From contig OZ316892.1 in assembly GCA_973895155.1 (NCBI GenBank), forward strand, positions 27,962,001 to 28,026,000: 64,000 bases of DNA, read 5' to 3'. This document shows positions 23,101-35,289 of this stretch, in pieces; the stretch's first letter is position 1; each line of letters opens with the position of its first letter. A program made the translations under genes and the position numbers. This DNA is from Marsupella aquatica. Lineage: Eukaryota; Marchantiophyta. The notes under the pieces were generated by a model, which saw only the letters and a list, made by a program, of their open reading frames with translations, was not told the origin of the DNA and ran no database searches.

Positions 23101-26100
23101 GATCCACATCGAAAGGGACTCAAAAGATATACGCACCTAAGCGTCTCTCATTGCTATGCAATACCTGTAAGTGATTCCAACCTGATATATGACGGTATAC
23201 TTTATGTCGAGCTTGACAGTAAATTAAGGAATCTGTGAGAAATGAATAGTTACCTCTCTGTTGTGAGTGCTGTGGGCGTTCATCTCGAGTACAATTGGCT
23301 GTGTGATTAAGTCCAACGTCCATTGATCTATGTGGCGCAAATCCCCTCCAAACATCAATGGTGATTTAACTATCGCCCATAGCGTAATCTGTCGGGACGA
23401 ACATCGACCACTAACATTGGATCCTCAAAACGCCAATGAAGATTTGGAAACTATAATCCTAGAAGCAAGTTGAGGTACTAGCACTCTAGATGAGGAAGGT
23501 AAACCATCCAAAGAGGTGACAAAATTGACGCATCAGAAGGTTAGCCATAACCCTTGTGAAGGAATTACATCTCAACTTGTTGACAGGGATGAAGTTAGCT
23601 ACATCACAGGAAATACCTGGGTCATTTGTTCGTCCCTTGTGAGACGGGTGGAACGCCATGGACCGTAACCTGCACCTGATGTCACAAATCACGCATGCAC
23701 CAGATCAGAACAAGGGTACATGTTGGATTCCACTAAAGAAAAATCCATGGACGAGGTTTTTGGCATACTAATTGGAGCAAAACATTGTTTTACCAGCATC
23801 TGTTAACCAGCCAATGGGGAGCATATCCATATCTGGCCATGACTTGCCCCCCGACAGTCCTGGAGCACCTATTCGTCCAGCAGCTGCAAAGTCTCTGCTC
23901 TATGCCAGTACATCACACAAAATCAGGAACACTAAACACACTTTACATACAAATGTTTTATTAATCTTTGAAGTTTTTGGGAAAGTGTTCTGTACATACA
24001 AGCATGTTGCAGCATCAAACTGTAGCTTTCAGGTGACAAGAATAGATTCCATACAACAGACCTCGCTCTTTAAGAGTGATGTTTGGAGATGCTCACCGTC
24101 CAACTGGAAAGTGTGTTAGGACGTCCGACCAACTATCCCAATCATCTGATGTGACACGGTACATATGTGAAAGATGCGCCACCTGCTTTCCCATTTCTGG
24201 AGTGGCAGAAACTCCAGGAGAGAGTGAATACAGTATTGGACGCCCGGTGCGTTTAATTGCCTGTAGCATTGTTTGCACACACAACCCACCAAAATGCTAG
24301 GTATGAAACTCGATGACTATTCAGGATCGTGTGGATCCACCGTACATGAATCAGCGAGTGAAATTCTTACTACCTTCGAAATTCATTACTGCGACGTACT
24401 TTGTGCCAAAATTGGTGAGAAAATAATCAAATTACCCTGCTGATGTTGGGAGGGAGAGGAGGTGACGAACCTAAGGCCATACGAGCAATTATGCTGCAGA
24501 GCTACGTGATAGTAAACATTTGAATCAAAGAAATGCGGACTCAGGAGACACTTGCTGTTTTTGAGGCAATCCCTAGTCTACCATAACGAGCGGGCAACAA
24601 GCTAGTCGCTCCTCAATCTTACGATTTGAGAATTAGGCACTGGTACTTATTGTAAGGACAAGTAAGGTACACGAGGCACTTGATTATCAACACTAGCCAC
24701 AAGTAAATGAGCAGAGGACTGTGTGTTACACACCTTAGCAACCGCGGCTACTTCTGGGACATTAAGATCATCCACTCCAAAAACACAGTCATTCTTTACT
24801 GCAGTACCCACGGAACAAATGGCGAAAGGACTACTTCAAAATCACAGTTTGGGGATTTGTGAGATGAGATTGGTTTGCACAAAGGGGACCACTCATACGA
24901 AAAAGCAGAAATACTTTAAAGCTGGAATAACTAAACAAGCATCAGCAGATCAACATCAAATTAAATGGGAACGAAAAGCTTTTGAGTGTCGTGTCCTTTT
25001 CTTCGGTGTAGAATTCCGATAGAACACTGCTCTGATGAAGCATTCTTACTCATATCGACCTCCCATTCGGCATACTGCTGGTATAGTGAGTTGATGAAAG
25101 CAACTCCTCCGGCACTGCTCGTGTCCACGCTGGTGAAGCAATTCGGCATCCAGGAGCACTGTCCTCCTGAGACCGTGATATCCTTCGCTGTCCAATTGCG
25201 TTCTTCAAAGCCTTCTGGGCAGTCCTGCAGAGCCGACTCATCGACCAGTATCAGTTTATTGCATAAGCATGCTCCTATGAACAAACAGAATTGACAAGTT
25301 TCCTCGACGGACTTCTAGGTACCTGAAGGAAGTCAACTCATTTTTCGGGGCATTGAACCTGATGCGAACGCGCTTTGTTTGATTATGATAATTGACATAA
25401 TCTATATACACTGTCATAAAACATTCAAACGAAACATTAAAAGAAGGCGAGTAAAACTGTTCAACTGGCCCAAGTGCGCACCTTATCACAGAAAATCGGT
25501 GTGTTCTGTTCTACAGCTGCTGTGTCTATTCCCCGCATGACGTGTATGCCGAACTTGAGGCCCATCGCGTGCACCTTGTCTGCAATGGGTTTAAATCCTT
25601 TTCCACCTTCAGTGGATGGCCATCTTGCTGGATCTGGCATAGGTCGGCCCCACTCATCGATTATATCGTGACCTGAGCTCCACACAGATGCACCAGGCTC
25701 AAGCTTCCTGTACCAGAGGAAGTCTACCACGACATACTGCATAGCAGAAATCCCAGGCAAGCCTCAAGTGAGCAGTCCCATTCTGAGGGACTCGTGATCC
25801 GATAGGCCTGCTAGACCATAACATTCTTTCTATCATACTCGCCTAAAGCAAGTGTTTCTTGACTCAGAGTACCTATTGTTGCTATAAGCAAGTGAAGGAT
25901 TGTAGAACAAAGGAAGCTCAATACGTAAGGATGTACAGAATTCAAGAACGTCGGAGATAGATAGAACATTCAAATCTATACAAGATCACTTCAGTCAAGT
26001 CTTGAAATGAACAAATCTGACAAGGAATTTACGTCAGTTAGTACTTCCAATGTAGTCAACATTTTTCACATGAAAGGTCCCAGTAGACGAGGTACAATCG

Positions 26101-26358
26101 TTTAGCTCGGCATTCAATCTGGCTGAACAATAGCACCTTAACTAGAGGACTAGTTTGTCGTGGAAGAGGGGAAGGAAGGCAGTTTTGAACCTCGTAGCCG
26201 TACTCAAGAAGATTCTCAGCAACATATTTCGCGTTTTGAAGAAACTCTTCCTCCGATATTATCCAGGAGAAAGAGTCGTACGAATTCCATCCCCTCGGAG
26301 GCGTCAAGGACAACGGCACATCTGAAACGCCGCCGGCGGCACCAAAACTGCACACCAT
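20143..26358 (-). CDS. GH27 alpha-galactosidase/arabinopyranosidase, APSE-like
   Basis: Secretory-pathway GH27 glycosidase cut into many small exons. Those I can place, in transcript order: 26358-26191 (LSLTPPRGWNSYDSFSW), 25736-25482 (YVVVDFLWYRK), 25236 or 25224-25050 (ERNWTAKDI), 24798-24734, 24260-24097, 23894-23794, 23675-23617, 23388-23254, from 22961 (3' border unclear), one ending at 22182, 21245-21137 and 20678-20143. Most joins keep frame. The nucleophile Asp is in VDMIKNDCVFG, and the acid/base Asp should be in RVTSDDWDSW. FAAAGRIGAPG and SWPDMDMLPIGWLTDAG follow as in the family. The arrangement recalls Arabidopsis At3g26380 (AtAPSE), a beta-L-arabinopyranosidase. The last exon ends in a membrane helix (about 22 residues around MWVPIMLCICIIALF) and a cytosol-like tail. 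The true N-terminus is uncertain: a signal-like hydrophobic stretch lies upstream of the ATG at 26358, in frame, but no ATG starts it, so an upstream exon is likely. Confidence 0.85.
21953..21980. repeat. Interstitial telomere-like repeat in a GH27 intron
   Basis: GTTTAGGG, TTTTAGGG, TTCAGGG and TTTAGG stand in a row, a degenerate plant telomere (TTTAGGG) tract of about four units. It lies within an intron of the GH27 gene. Such tracts arise from double-strand break repair or act as telo-box promoter elements; here the intronic position favours the former. Confidence 0.7.
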
Positions 26359-27764
26359 AGAAAACAGAGCTATCAATCCGACGTCGGTTACTGCAGCTAC
26401 TATGGCTAACACCACTCTCCATAAGCATGATTTTTCGGTGAGCAGCAAACTTTATCACAGCCGGAGGTTTCAAGATGGATTATTCGCTAGGTAGTACAAA
26501 ATCACACATTCATTCACCTCCCCGCGATGGATTTGCAGTTTCAATTCGCGTCGCCAGATATGCTCAGTGACTTCCAATTCCTCCATAGCGACAGGCAGAA
26601 TGAATTGTTTTACAAATTTCAACACTATCAAAATTATAAAAAGCTTCAAGAAGTCAAAACCAAATCGATTGAGGAATCTTAGGGAGTGCCATTAGACTCT
26701 CTGGAACTCGCTCCAGAAGCGACACTGTCATGTTTTGCAACAAAATTTAGGCCGTCCAACTTCTTGCACGAAACCATGTCGGATGTGAATTATGACGCGT
26801 ATGGAAGGATGTGCCAGGCTGGGCCAATTGGTCGGAGATTCAAACTCATACCAAGGATTCCAGATCGGTGTTTATCGGGCTGCGTGTCTACGATGCTCTT
26901 GGGCAGCCTTCTCACAATCTGATGCCAAAGCTATAAACAAATCTTGCCTAACGTACTCCGTACAGATCGCACTCAAATCTTGGACAACACGATCGGTAAA
27001 TTCCATCATTTGTTCTATGTATCATCATACGATTGCAGTAGAGCTTGGCACTAGGACTCCGCCACGATTTGAGTAAATGTTCCCATTCTCGATACTTTGC
27101 TGCAAGTAGGTGGGCAAGTGGTGTCTCGAACGATGATATTAAATTTCATGAGTCCAACGAGCCAAATTTCGACTACAAATGCAGCCATCTAATGGCTCAC
27201 TGGCCAGTCTTGGTTATGCCCGATGAACTCTAACGATTATTAATCACGAGAACGGAAATTTCTCCCACGGTCGACACAAATGTAGGACAATCTTCATGAT
27301 TATGGTCGAAACAAGAGCAGTTCTGGAGATGCACGCAGGACACGATTTACGCGTGAATCCAAAAATTCATATTGGAAAGACTGCAGTAGCTTACACGAAA
27401 TAGAGCAGTAGGAGTGCACAGACAGTGGCTTGATGCTTTAGAGGACACAGACGACAGCTGCGCAGCTCAGCCATCATCAAAGAGAAAAGAGGTAGCTGCT
27501 TCAAACAATGAACGCCTCGTTAGCTCTGGCTCCTGCTTGACAATTAGTTTTTACAAAACGATTAGAATGATCATGATCCGGGGTTGCGTATCCAGCTGGT
27601 TCCTTATCGGAGTGACTGTACCAAAGACTAATTCTCAACGCAAACCTTCAATTGGACGACTTATATTTGAATATTCGGCAAAGATCCTCTAAGCATTTAA
27701 GTACGTAGGGTAATCTACCTATTTCGCATGATGGCCATTTACGAATGGAACCACTGACCTGGTT
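26359..27764. other. Upstream flank of the GH27 gene; no other gene seen
   Basis: This stretch should contain the missing first exon and promoter of the GH27 gene. An in-frame hydrophobic segment (reading VVLAIVAAVTDVGLIALFS on the minus strand) extends from 26358 to about 26440 and is closed upstream by a stop at about 26449. An acceptor-like AG follows that stop. I see no further coding feature to 27764. Confidence 0.45.
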
Positions 27765-28375
27765 ATTCTTCAGAGAGAAACCTTTCTTCTCCAGACTGCA
27801 CTGAAAAATACAAAGTAAGAAATCACGCATGACATTAAGATGATTTGCCCTTCACAGAGAAACTTTCTTCTCCAAGAATGCACTGCAAAATCCAAAGGGA
27901 AAAATCATGAAGTGCGTTAAGATGATTCGCACTTCAGAGAGAAATCTTTCTTCTCCAAGAATGCATAGAAAAATACAAAGGGAATATCATGAAGGGCATT
28001 AAGATGATCCACACTTCAGGGAGAAACCTTTCTTCTCCAAGAATGCACTGAAATATGCAATTGGAAAAATCACTGAGTGCATTAAAATAATTCAAACTTC
28101 AGAGAGAAACCTTTCTTCTCCAAGAATGCAACTGAACAATACAAAGTAAAAAATCACGAGGCGTTCAGATGATTCGCACTTAAGAGAAGAACCTTTCTTC
28201 TTTAAGTATGTACTGAATAGTACAAAGGGAAAATGAGGAAGGACATTAACGTGATTCGCACTCCAGAGAGAAACTTTTCTTCTCCAAGAATGCACTGAAA
28301 AATACGAAATGGAAAAATCACGAAGGGCATCAAGATGATTCGCACTTCAGACAGAAACCTTTCTGTGGGTTCAGA
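27765..28375. repeat. Minisatellite A, second array
   Basis: About seven units of the same family as 8640-9715 (CTTCTCCAAGAATGCACTGAA core, about 85-95 bases each). It is more diverged between units than the right half of the first array. It stands directly upstream of the truncated hydrolase copy, as the first array stands upstream of the intact gene. Confidence 0.88.
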
Positions 28376-28984
28376 ATCCAGAGAGAAGCCTTCGAGTGAT
28401 GAGGGGAACTCGATGCGACCAGAGGAACATCTTTGGCTACGAATCCTACAAAACACTTCGAATTCAATTGACCAATCTGTCAACTCATCGCAGTAGCTGC
28501 AATGCTGCAATGGAGTAATGATTAATCATCTATCAATTCGCTCTATTCGGTGCTGTCAGCTGCTACGCTTGCTTGCTGGTCCTCCGCACAATTATCGAGA
28601 GAAACGATGGAGGCCTCCGTTCTGGTGGGTCGTGCGATGCAGGTGACCACTCCCCGTCGCTGGATTCTTGTTCCCAGACCCTGGTGGTACAGTAGTCTCG
28701 GCACCGGCCTCGTCAATTTGTGTCTTCAGCAGCAGCAGCTCGCCCGGGCTTCGTCGCCTCAGCGGTGCTGCATTTCGAGGAGTGTTTTCGTCTGCTGGGT
28801 CTCTCTCTGGCAAATTTTTCGACGGAGAGAACAAGATTTCGAGGAGTGTTTTCGTCGGCTAGGTCTCTCTGGCAAATTTATCGACGGAGAGAAAGAGACA
28901 CTGAAGGTTGCTGTTGTTTCTGCCAAGGCGGCGGGAGGGGCTGTGGATGTTCTGGTTGAAAATGGGCCTCTGATGGAGCTGAGC
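28376..28984 (+). pseudogene. Truncated copy of the alpha/beta-hydrolase 5' end
   Basis: Copy of 9720-10255, including the 5' flank (GTCAACTCATCGCAGTAGCTG, then CAATGCTGCAATGGAGTAATG) and the first part of exon 1 from the ATG at 28607. The reading frame starts as in the intact gene (MQVTTPRRWI), shifts, gains an internal duplication (the phrase CGAGGAGTGTTTTCGTC occurs twice, at about 28778 and 28841), and returns to the frame encoding VSAKAAGGAVDVLVEN. Similarity stops at about 28984, before the oxyanion and nucleophile motifs. The rest of the open frame to 29092 is unrelated repeat sequence. No catalytic part remains, so it cannot be an active hydrolase, although promoter and first ATG are kept. 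Confidence 0.9.
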
Positions 28985-28989
28985 GAACA

Positions 28990-30060
28990 TGGATGGCTAT
29001 GGTATAGTGTTGCTCTCTTCTTCCACACTTTTGGTGTTTCTCTCGTTCCTTTGAGCTCAAAACAGAGCATGTATAGGATAATGGAGGATAACTAGCGAGG
29101 ATAACTAGAGATGTCTGGTCTGGGTTTTCTGATCAGAAAGGGAAGATTTCTGAGTTTTCTGAGGAGGGTTCAGGCTAGAACTCCATAGGAGACCTCCTAG
29201 TCTGGGTTACTAGCATGAAATCCTATTTCTGAGCTTTCTTGGAGGAGGGTTCAGGCTAGAACTCCTCCTAGTCTGGATTACTAGCATGTAATCCTATTTC
29301 TGAGCTTTCTTGGAGGAGGCTAGAACTCCACAACCATACCTCCCAAACAAACTCCTCCTAGTCTGGGTTAACTAGTATGTAATCCTATTTCTGAGCTTTC
29401 TTGGAGGAGGCTAGAACTCCATAACCATACCTCCTGGTTTGGGGTTACTAGCTTGTAATACTCTGACCAGAAGTGAAGAATCAGATTTTCTGAGCTGCTT
29501 TCTTGGAGGAGGGTTCAGGCTAGAACTCCATACCAAACCTCCCAGTCTGCGTTACGAGCCTATAATCCAGAAGTGAAGAAAACCTCCTACTGTTACTAGC
29601 CTGTAATCCTAGAGGTGAAGAAAACCTGACCTAGGTAGCCTCCAAGGATTTATGAGCTTTCTTGGAGGAGTTTCAGACTAGAACTCCATACCAGACCTCC
29701 TTCATTATAAGTAATTTCTGCCCCAAAAAAATTACTTCTGGGTAACAGATTATGGGAATTATGGGAACAGCTAGTGCCAGACCTCCTTCATAATAAGTAA
29801 TTTCTGCCCAAAGAAAATTACTTCTGGCCAACAGATTATGGGAATAGCAAGTGCCTCCCAAAGTGTTTACATGTAAATTCTGCCCAGAAAAAGATTATAC
29901 TGGGCAACACATTATGGGAATAGCAAGTGACTCCCAAAGTGTTTACATGCAGCTAATCTGCATTCCATACACAATTTAAAGGATTGGACATGCCACAAGA
30001 CCATCAACCGTGCAACTTTGTTAAGTGAAATCAGCCATAAGTGCAAAGAATTTGTGTAAC
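28990..30060. repeat. Long repeat block with nested tandem repeats
   Basis: The left edge resembles 18797-18850 and the right edge (GTGCAACTTTGTTAAGTG, then AAATCAGCCATAAGTGCAA, about 30000-30045) resembles the unit of minisatellite B. Inside, about six units of 75-100 bases carry GAGCTTTCTTGGAGGAG, GGTTCAGGCTAGAACTCC and CCTCCTAGTCTGGGTTACTAG (29140-29700). About three units carry AAGTAATTTCTGCCC..AAA, TTACTTCTGG..AACA and GATTATGGGAATAGC (29695-29950). A related GGTTCAGGCTAGAACCCC phrase reappears at about 62645. No terminal repeats or coding capacity were found. Confidence 0.7.
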
Positions 30061-30828
30061 AAAAATGTCAACACATAAATTGTACCTTGGTTGACAAAAT
30101 GCAAGAATTTCAGTATAGAGTAACACCCTGGTAAGAGGGCATCGTGGGTCACAAGGCCCCACAAGGGCTTTAGCTTGAGGGACTATTATTGCAGACAATG
30201 CCCAGGTAAGAGGGCAATATTACATTATCTTAAATTCAATAAAGTGTAGCCTAATACCTCAGTTAAAAGTTATGGAACTCTTCTCTCCTGAATTTCGACT
30301 CGAATTGAAGCCTCTAACGAAAGTAGGTCACACAACCAGATATTTGCAAAACTTATGAAACTTCGAGTACGCTGTTTTTTTTACCTAGTACTCTAGTGCC
30401 AATAGGCTTAATGGCCAAGATGAACCCCCAAACTTCAGGAGATTAGAAGTTAATGAAAAAGGACTTAGAGTTCAAGCCCATTAAGTGTGGGAATAATCCG
30501 ATTTGAAATGATCCGCTGGATTGAATCACGCCCAATCCACAACATACTAACCCTAGTCAAGGCTTTGCTCTTCCACCCAGACTCCCCACTATCACTTTTT
30601 GAATCCCCCGTTTCGCTGATCCTAGAGCTCTCGTGCCAATTTTGAGGTGATGGTGCTGGCGCTGCTAACACGCAGGAAGCCTGGGGAGCCACGAGACTGG
30701 AAGTGAAGCCATTCCGTAATCACAGCTTGCAATGGATTTCCTTTCAAGAACCGTGCCACAAACAACCCTCACAAAATGTAATAATCTGCATCTCTCACGC
30801 TGTGAACCAAAAGATTCCACATCTGCTT

Positions 30829-33686
30829 TCAAGGCTTCCATGTGCCTGGCTTAAACTTTTCCTCTTCGCCTTGAGGTTCGGTGGGTCTGACAGAATCAAG
30901 AAACAAGAGGTCAAGGAGCGACCATACATATCGAACTGCAAGAGTATTATAAAAACATTTGAATGAATTAAACATCTAAGTTACTCCTGGTATCGCTAGC
31001 ACACTCCGTCTCCTTTGGTCCAGAGATTACCTCTCTGCTGACGAATCATTAGACGCTCTCGAAGTCCCAGATGTAGGCCTGTCAAAAAGACCCACCCAAG
31101 CATTTATTTTCTGTCATAGTTTGGTACCAAGTTTTACTATCTAGATCCAATTTACTTGTCACGCTTTTGATCCATCTGATCATCTGATAAATGAGTTGTT
31201 ATTCAAGGTTTATCCACTAGATGGATATCTGACCACATTTCGCATCTTCTCTACTCCAGCGCCAGCGCTGTGAACCATCAGAGGAACAGGACCCAAATAC
31301 ATCAGAACTCTTATTACGTTATATGTTTGCTTTTCTGTAGGCTAAACCACCTTCTGTTCGTTCCTGGAGGTTGCCAAGTCGTTGCCTCTGCTGATTCCTT
31401 GACATCTCTTTTTTTTGTATATCGAGCATGTGCTGGCTCCTCTGCCTTGTCTCTCCCTGCACAGATAAGTATAGAGAAGCCATCCCTTCAATGGAGTGCT
31501 ACATAAATTTGTTCCCAACCTGCAAGATCCGTCCAATAGCAGATGTGCAGGGCAGTTGATCCTTTAAAACTCGTGAGAGACACCAAACGGAAAGCAGAAT
31601 CCAGAATGAACCAGAGAACAAGATGCATGTCACTCGCCGCCTATTTACTCACCTGACTTGGATGAGCCAAACTTTCCAGAGTCAATTTGGCGCATAATTA
31701 TTTCCATATCTTCCTCGCTACTCCCTTTTGAAGCACACCACATACCAGACCATAATTGACGTTATTGGTTATCTTAGCTTTAAACTGTGTACGAAACCAT
31801 CATTCACATTTTTGCATCAAAAAATAAGTACATCAAAACCGGATAACAAAGGAATGACCATCGGAAACTAAACTACGATAGGACTAGGAAGGAAGACTTG
31901 GTCATTCGAGATGTATGCCTGCGTTTAGAGTCAGACTCTACAAATGCCAGAACACCTCAGCCATTCAAAAACGAGCAATTAGCGAGAAAATGAGAACTTG
32001 ATTTCCGCAAACCTGCATTTTGTCCATTCTGGGGTACCCCTGCCCTGAAGCGTTGTTTCTCTTCCTCCTTTTGAAGCACTGTAAATAACACAAAGGAAAC
32101 TCAAATTTCAGACCAAGCCCATCACAAAATTGAATTATGAATGAAAACTACGTATCAAGCAAGTCAACTAAACACGACAAGTAACAAGCATTTGCATACC
32201 ATACCAGTTAGTGTTCTGAAGTTTTAAAGTAATTTTATTGGTCGATTGGAACAAAAACCCACTCTCTTGATTACATGATCTGGACAAGTGAACTGCAGAT
32301 GTAGGTACATTTATCTAGCTCTCGATGGAAAATCATATTGAATCATCTTACTGACTATGAATATCCACTACATTAGTAGCTCGATCCTACTTCACAAGCT
32401 CCTTCATCAAAACTTGAGATTACATGCTGCCTGCATTTTCACACTCTTGCGTTGAGATTCCAAGTTAGAGACTTCCTGCAATCCAACACCGCGTTAGTAC
32501 GCTACAAACTGCAACGATAGACAAGATTCAAGACCCAGCTGAAGTGATGTATTATCATATGTTCCCTAAAGAGTCAGTGTATTGTTAACCTCAAGTAAGA
32601 TTATGAGATCTAAGTTGCTTCACAAAAGCTGCGGTTCCAAGTTTTCCCAAGACGCACATAAGAGAAGAAAAATCCGTGAATAACCAGTCGAAGGTAACAC
32701 GGATGGCGCATCTATGGCATGGGTAGTGAATTGCCCTGTTTAAAACGTACCAAAGTACTCGACATACACATGAAATATATCAAACCTGAGGAGTTGGTGC
32801 GTTCTTCCTGGTTCCAGATAACCAACTGGTCCATTCAACTGCAAAACCACCTCACGCTCGATATATATTGCAGATACTTTATAAAATAAACAAACGACGG
32901 ATCAGTTCAATCCTTATCTCTTCCACGAGAACCATAATTTTCAAGACTAACAAGCAATGGTCTTCGTGAGGATGCAGCTTCTCCAACAAATCATCATAGA
33001 AAACCTTTAGATGATCACCGACTTCTCTCAGTCCAACACAAATCTCAGGAATGTACTATAACAGAGACGTGGCACATTTGTCAAACAGTTGTCGTTCTAT
33101 TGTAAGATGGAAGTTCTCTAACCTGGAATTGCGTTAGGATCAGGGGTGCCTTTGAATTCCACCCATCTCTTCTCGGCAGCTACAAAAACAGGACATCATT
33201 TCTACGTTAGGGACGAACTCATGAGATAGTACAAGTATCCCAGAAACGACCAAGGCTTTCATAACTCTTTCAAACCTCCAATTAATGACTTCAACATGAA
33301 AATGTTGATCCCAATAGAAGAACGGAATATTGGACTTGGCAGGTTCGCTGAACTATCACATAATTGCTACTATACCTGGCTGAATTTCACTGAACAGATC
33401 TTCCACCCTGGGCTCAGGGCTAGTTTCTCGGTAATCTTCACCACCTAATCTATAAACACTGAAAGTGACGTTTACACTTGGATCCTCACTGACATTTTGA
33501 GACAAAGCATGAACACATTGCCCATATTTCTTTGACACAGTGGGAGCCACGAGGGTTGATTGAAAGCATAAACCCACCACTACCCACTTTTTCAGGCTTG
33601 CGAAAATAGGTGTTTCCGTTCTTATCTTTGCCCACCGTTATCCGTCCTCCGAAAAGCCGCAAGAAACCCACAAACTTGGAGAACAT
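30829..33686 (-). CDS. NDUFAF2: NDUFAF2-like (NDUFA12 family) complex I assembly factor
   Basis: Small mitochondrial protein related to NDUFA12/B17.2L, a complex I assembly factor. Exons in transcript order: 33686-33584, 33179-33123, 32838-32786, 32475-32445, 32078-32013, 31724-31653, 31078-31031 and 30886-30829. Readable pieces: GGRITVGKDKNGNTYFRKPE, EKRWVEFKGTPDPNAIP, EWTSWLSGTRKNAPTPQ, EVSNLESQRK, LQKEEEKQRFRAG, then a linker (PTSGTSRASNDSSAER) and the typical ending EEEKFKPGTWKP before the stop. The first three are the core of the family (WTSWLSG, RKNAPTP). Phases match through exon 6 and between exons 7 and 8. The exon 6 to exon 7 join is out of phase as drawn, so one small exon or a different border is missing. 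The longer upstream frame to 33779 begins with TTG, so I take the ATG at 33686. Exons 1-2 and the upstream flank recur at 41760-42322. Confidence 0.82.
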
Positions 33687-34119
33687 GTTTGAAGTCGAAT
33701 TGAACACAGTTAATAGCTGCGACTGCAAATGATGAAATCTGTGAAGAGCAAATACTCGATCGATCGCCAGAATCGTCAAACCCTGTAAGTCAAACCCTGT
33801 AATTGAGCTTTGCAGCCTAGAAAAGTGATCGAACGAAATATCTCGTTCTCGATATCCTAAACATGGTCATTGAGGATGTCATTCATTCATTTATGCATAG
33901 TGACATAACACAAACCCATTAAGTATAGTTAGGGTTTAGGTGTTGGTCGACGCTACAAATATCCTGTCTTCCTGTTTAAGGGCACAATGGCAGAACGCTG
34001 ACGACTGGGTAAATGAGTTCAATTGACTACCACGTAACACCTTTTCTGGCAAACCACCGTCCGAACAGTCGACAGTCTTACTCGCAGACACTAGATCCCT
34101 ACGTAAAGCAGTGCAATTG

Positions 34120-34520
34120 ACCAATTCCTTGTTTTGTTATCAAGAACTTGCCTCCGAAATTACTGTCATATTTAATCGAAGGCTGGAAATAAGCGTGAGA
34201 TAATCCTCGATATTAGATGACCACGAAGCATGCCAACATTTGCTCTCTAGGAAGGTCGAATCTACCGTAGTAGCCCAGTTTTAAAAGTCAATTCTCCAGT
34301 TCCAACAAACTGGAACAAAATAGACAAGGAATTGCATTGCAGTGACACTCCAGTGCAGTGAGGTGCGCTTCAAATATTATCTTGTGAAACAGACCTCAAC
34401 AATAGCTGATCTTTGGATGCCGCTGATCGAAACTGACAGATGCAACTCAAATTCTTGACTTCATCAACGAGTTTCTCTTCTTCTGATGACAACCAAAACC
34501 AAAACTCTCAAATGTGGCTG
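34120..34520 (-). other. Open fragments in the duplicated block, unrecognised
   Basis: Within the flank shared with unit 2 (where they lie at about 42760-43128), minus-strand fragments look somewhat protein-like. In unit 2 the best one reads SSEEEKLVDEAKNLRICQFR, and in both copies the frame at 33936-34124 (or 42573-42761) stays open. They could be exons of a lost upstream gene or chance. No domain is recognised. Confidence 0.25.
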
Positions 34521-34865
34521 CTTCAATGGGTGGAATGCTTTCAGGAGCCCACTCCTGCTCCAAAGTTGGTGGAGGAATAATAATAGCTCACACTCGTAAT
34601 GCCCTTAGTGACTATTCTCTTTGTTTGTTATTTGTGATTTTGTTTGTAATTTTGGTGCTTTTATGGAGAGAAATTCACGGTTCAAATTTGGATCTAGGAG
34701 TCATGAAATGTGAAAAATCTCAATAGTCTTAAGTCAATGAATGTCCTCCTACCAGAGCATGAACAATTATTATTATCAGTGATATCAGATCCTGATCATT
34801 CTGGATGGCCGTTTGGTTACCAAAAATAATTTCATTTGGATGGGAAGAAATCATGGACATTTGCC

Positions 34866-35037
34866 TTAAACCACAACTTCCCCTATATAAGGGGAAGTGT
34901 CCAAGACCTCCTACTTTTTCACATTTCAAATCATTGTTCTCCTCTAGCATGCTAGTTTGCTCCACAATTTCAGAAAAAATCACTTTTAATGGTAACTAAG
35001 GGTAACCCGTAGCTTTTGAAGGGCAGTTGTGCTTTAA
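34866..35037. mobile_element. TTAA-flanked MITE-like insertion in unit 1
   Basis: Relative to unit 2 (about 44064, TTTGCCTAAAAGAATG), unit 1 has an extra ~170 bases here. Its ends are TTAAACCACAACT (34866-34878) and AGTTGTGCTTTAA (35025-35037), which are inverted repeats with one mismatch, each bordered by TTAA. Inside the left end is a perfect 9-base stem (ACTTCCCCT/AGGGGAAGT, 34876-34898 region). No coding capacity. The empty site in the duplicate supports insertion after the duplication; excision from unit 2 is the alternative. Confidence 0.65.
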
Positions 35038-35289
35038 AAGGAATGTTTGTTCATCATTTTATGACCGGCCAAAATGCTCTTGTTAAAGGCAAACAATATC
35101 TCCCCATGCTCTGTCTGCCTTCACCTCAGCCTGGATGGCCCCCCTATGGTCCCACTATCTGTACCTTGCCGTTGCTGATTCGGCAGCACAGGGGCATAGC
35201 CTTCGCAGATAATAATTGCCCCTCAAAACTAGAACTACAGCCTTCATTTTCAGGCCGTTATGGCCCACGGTGCCCTTTAAACAGTACTT

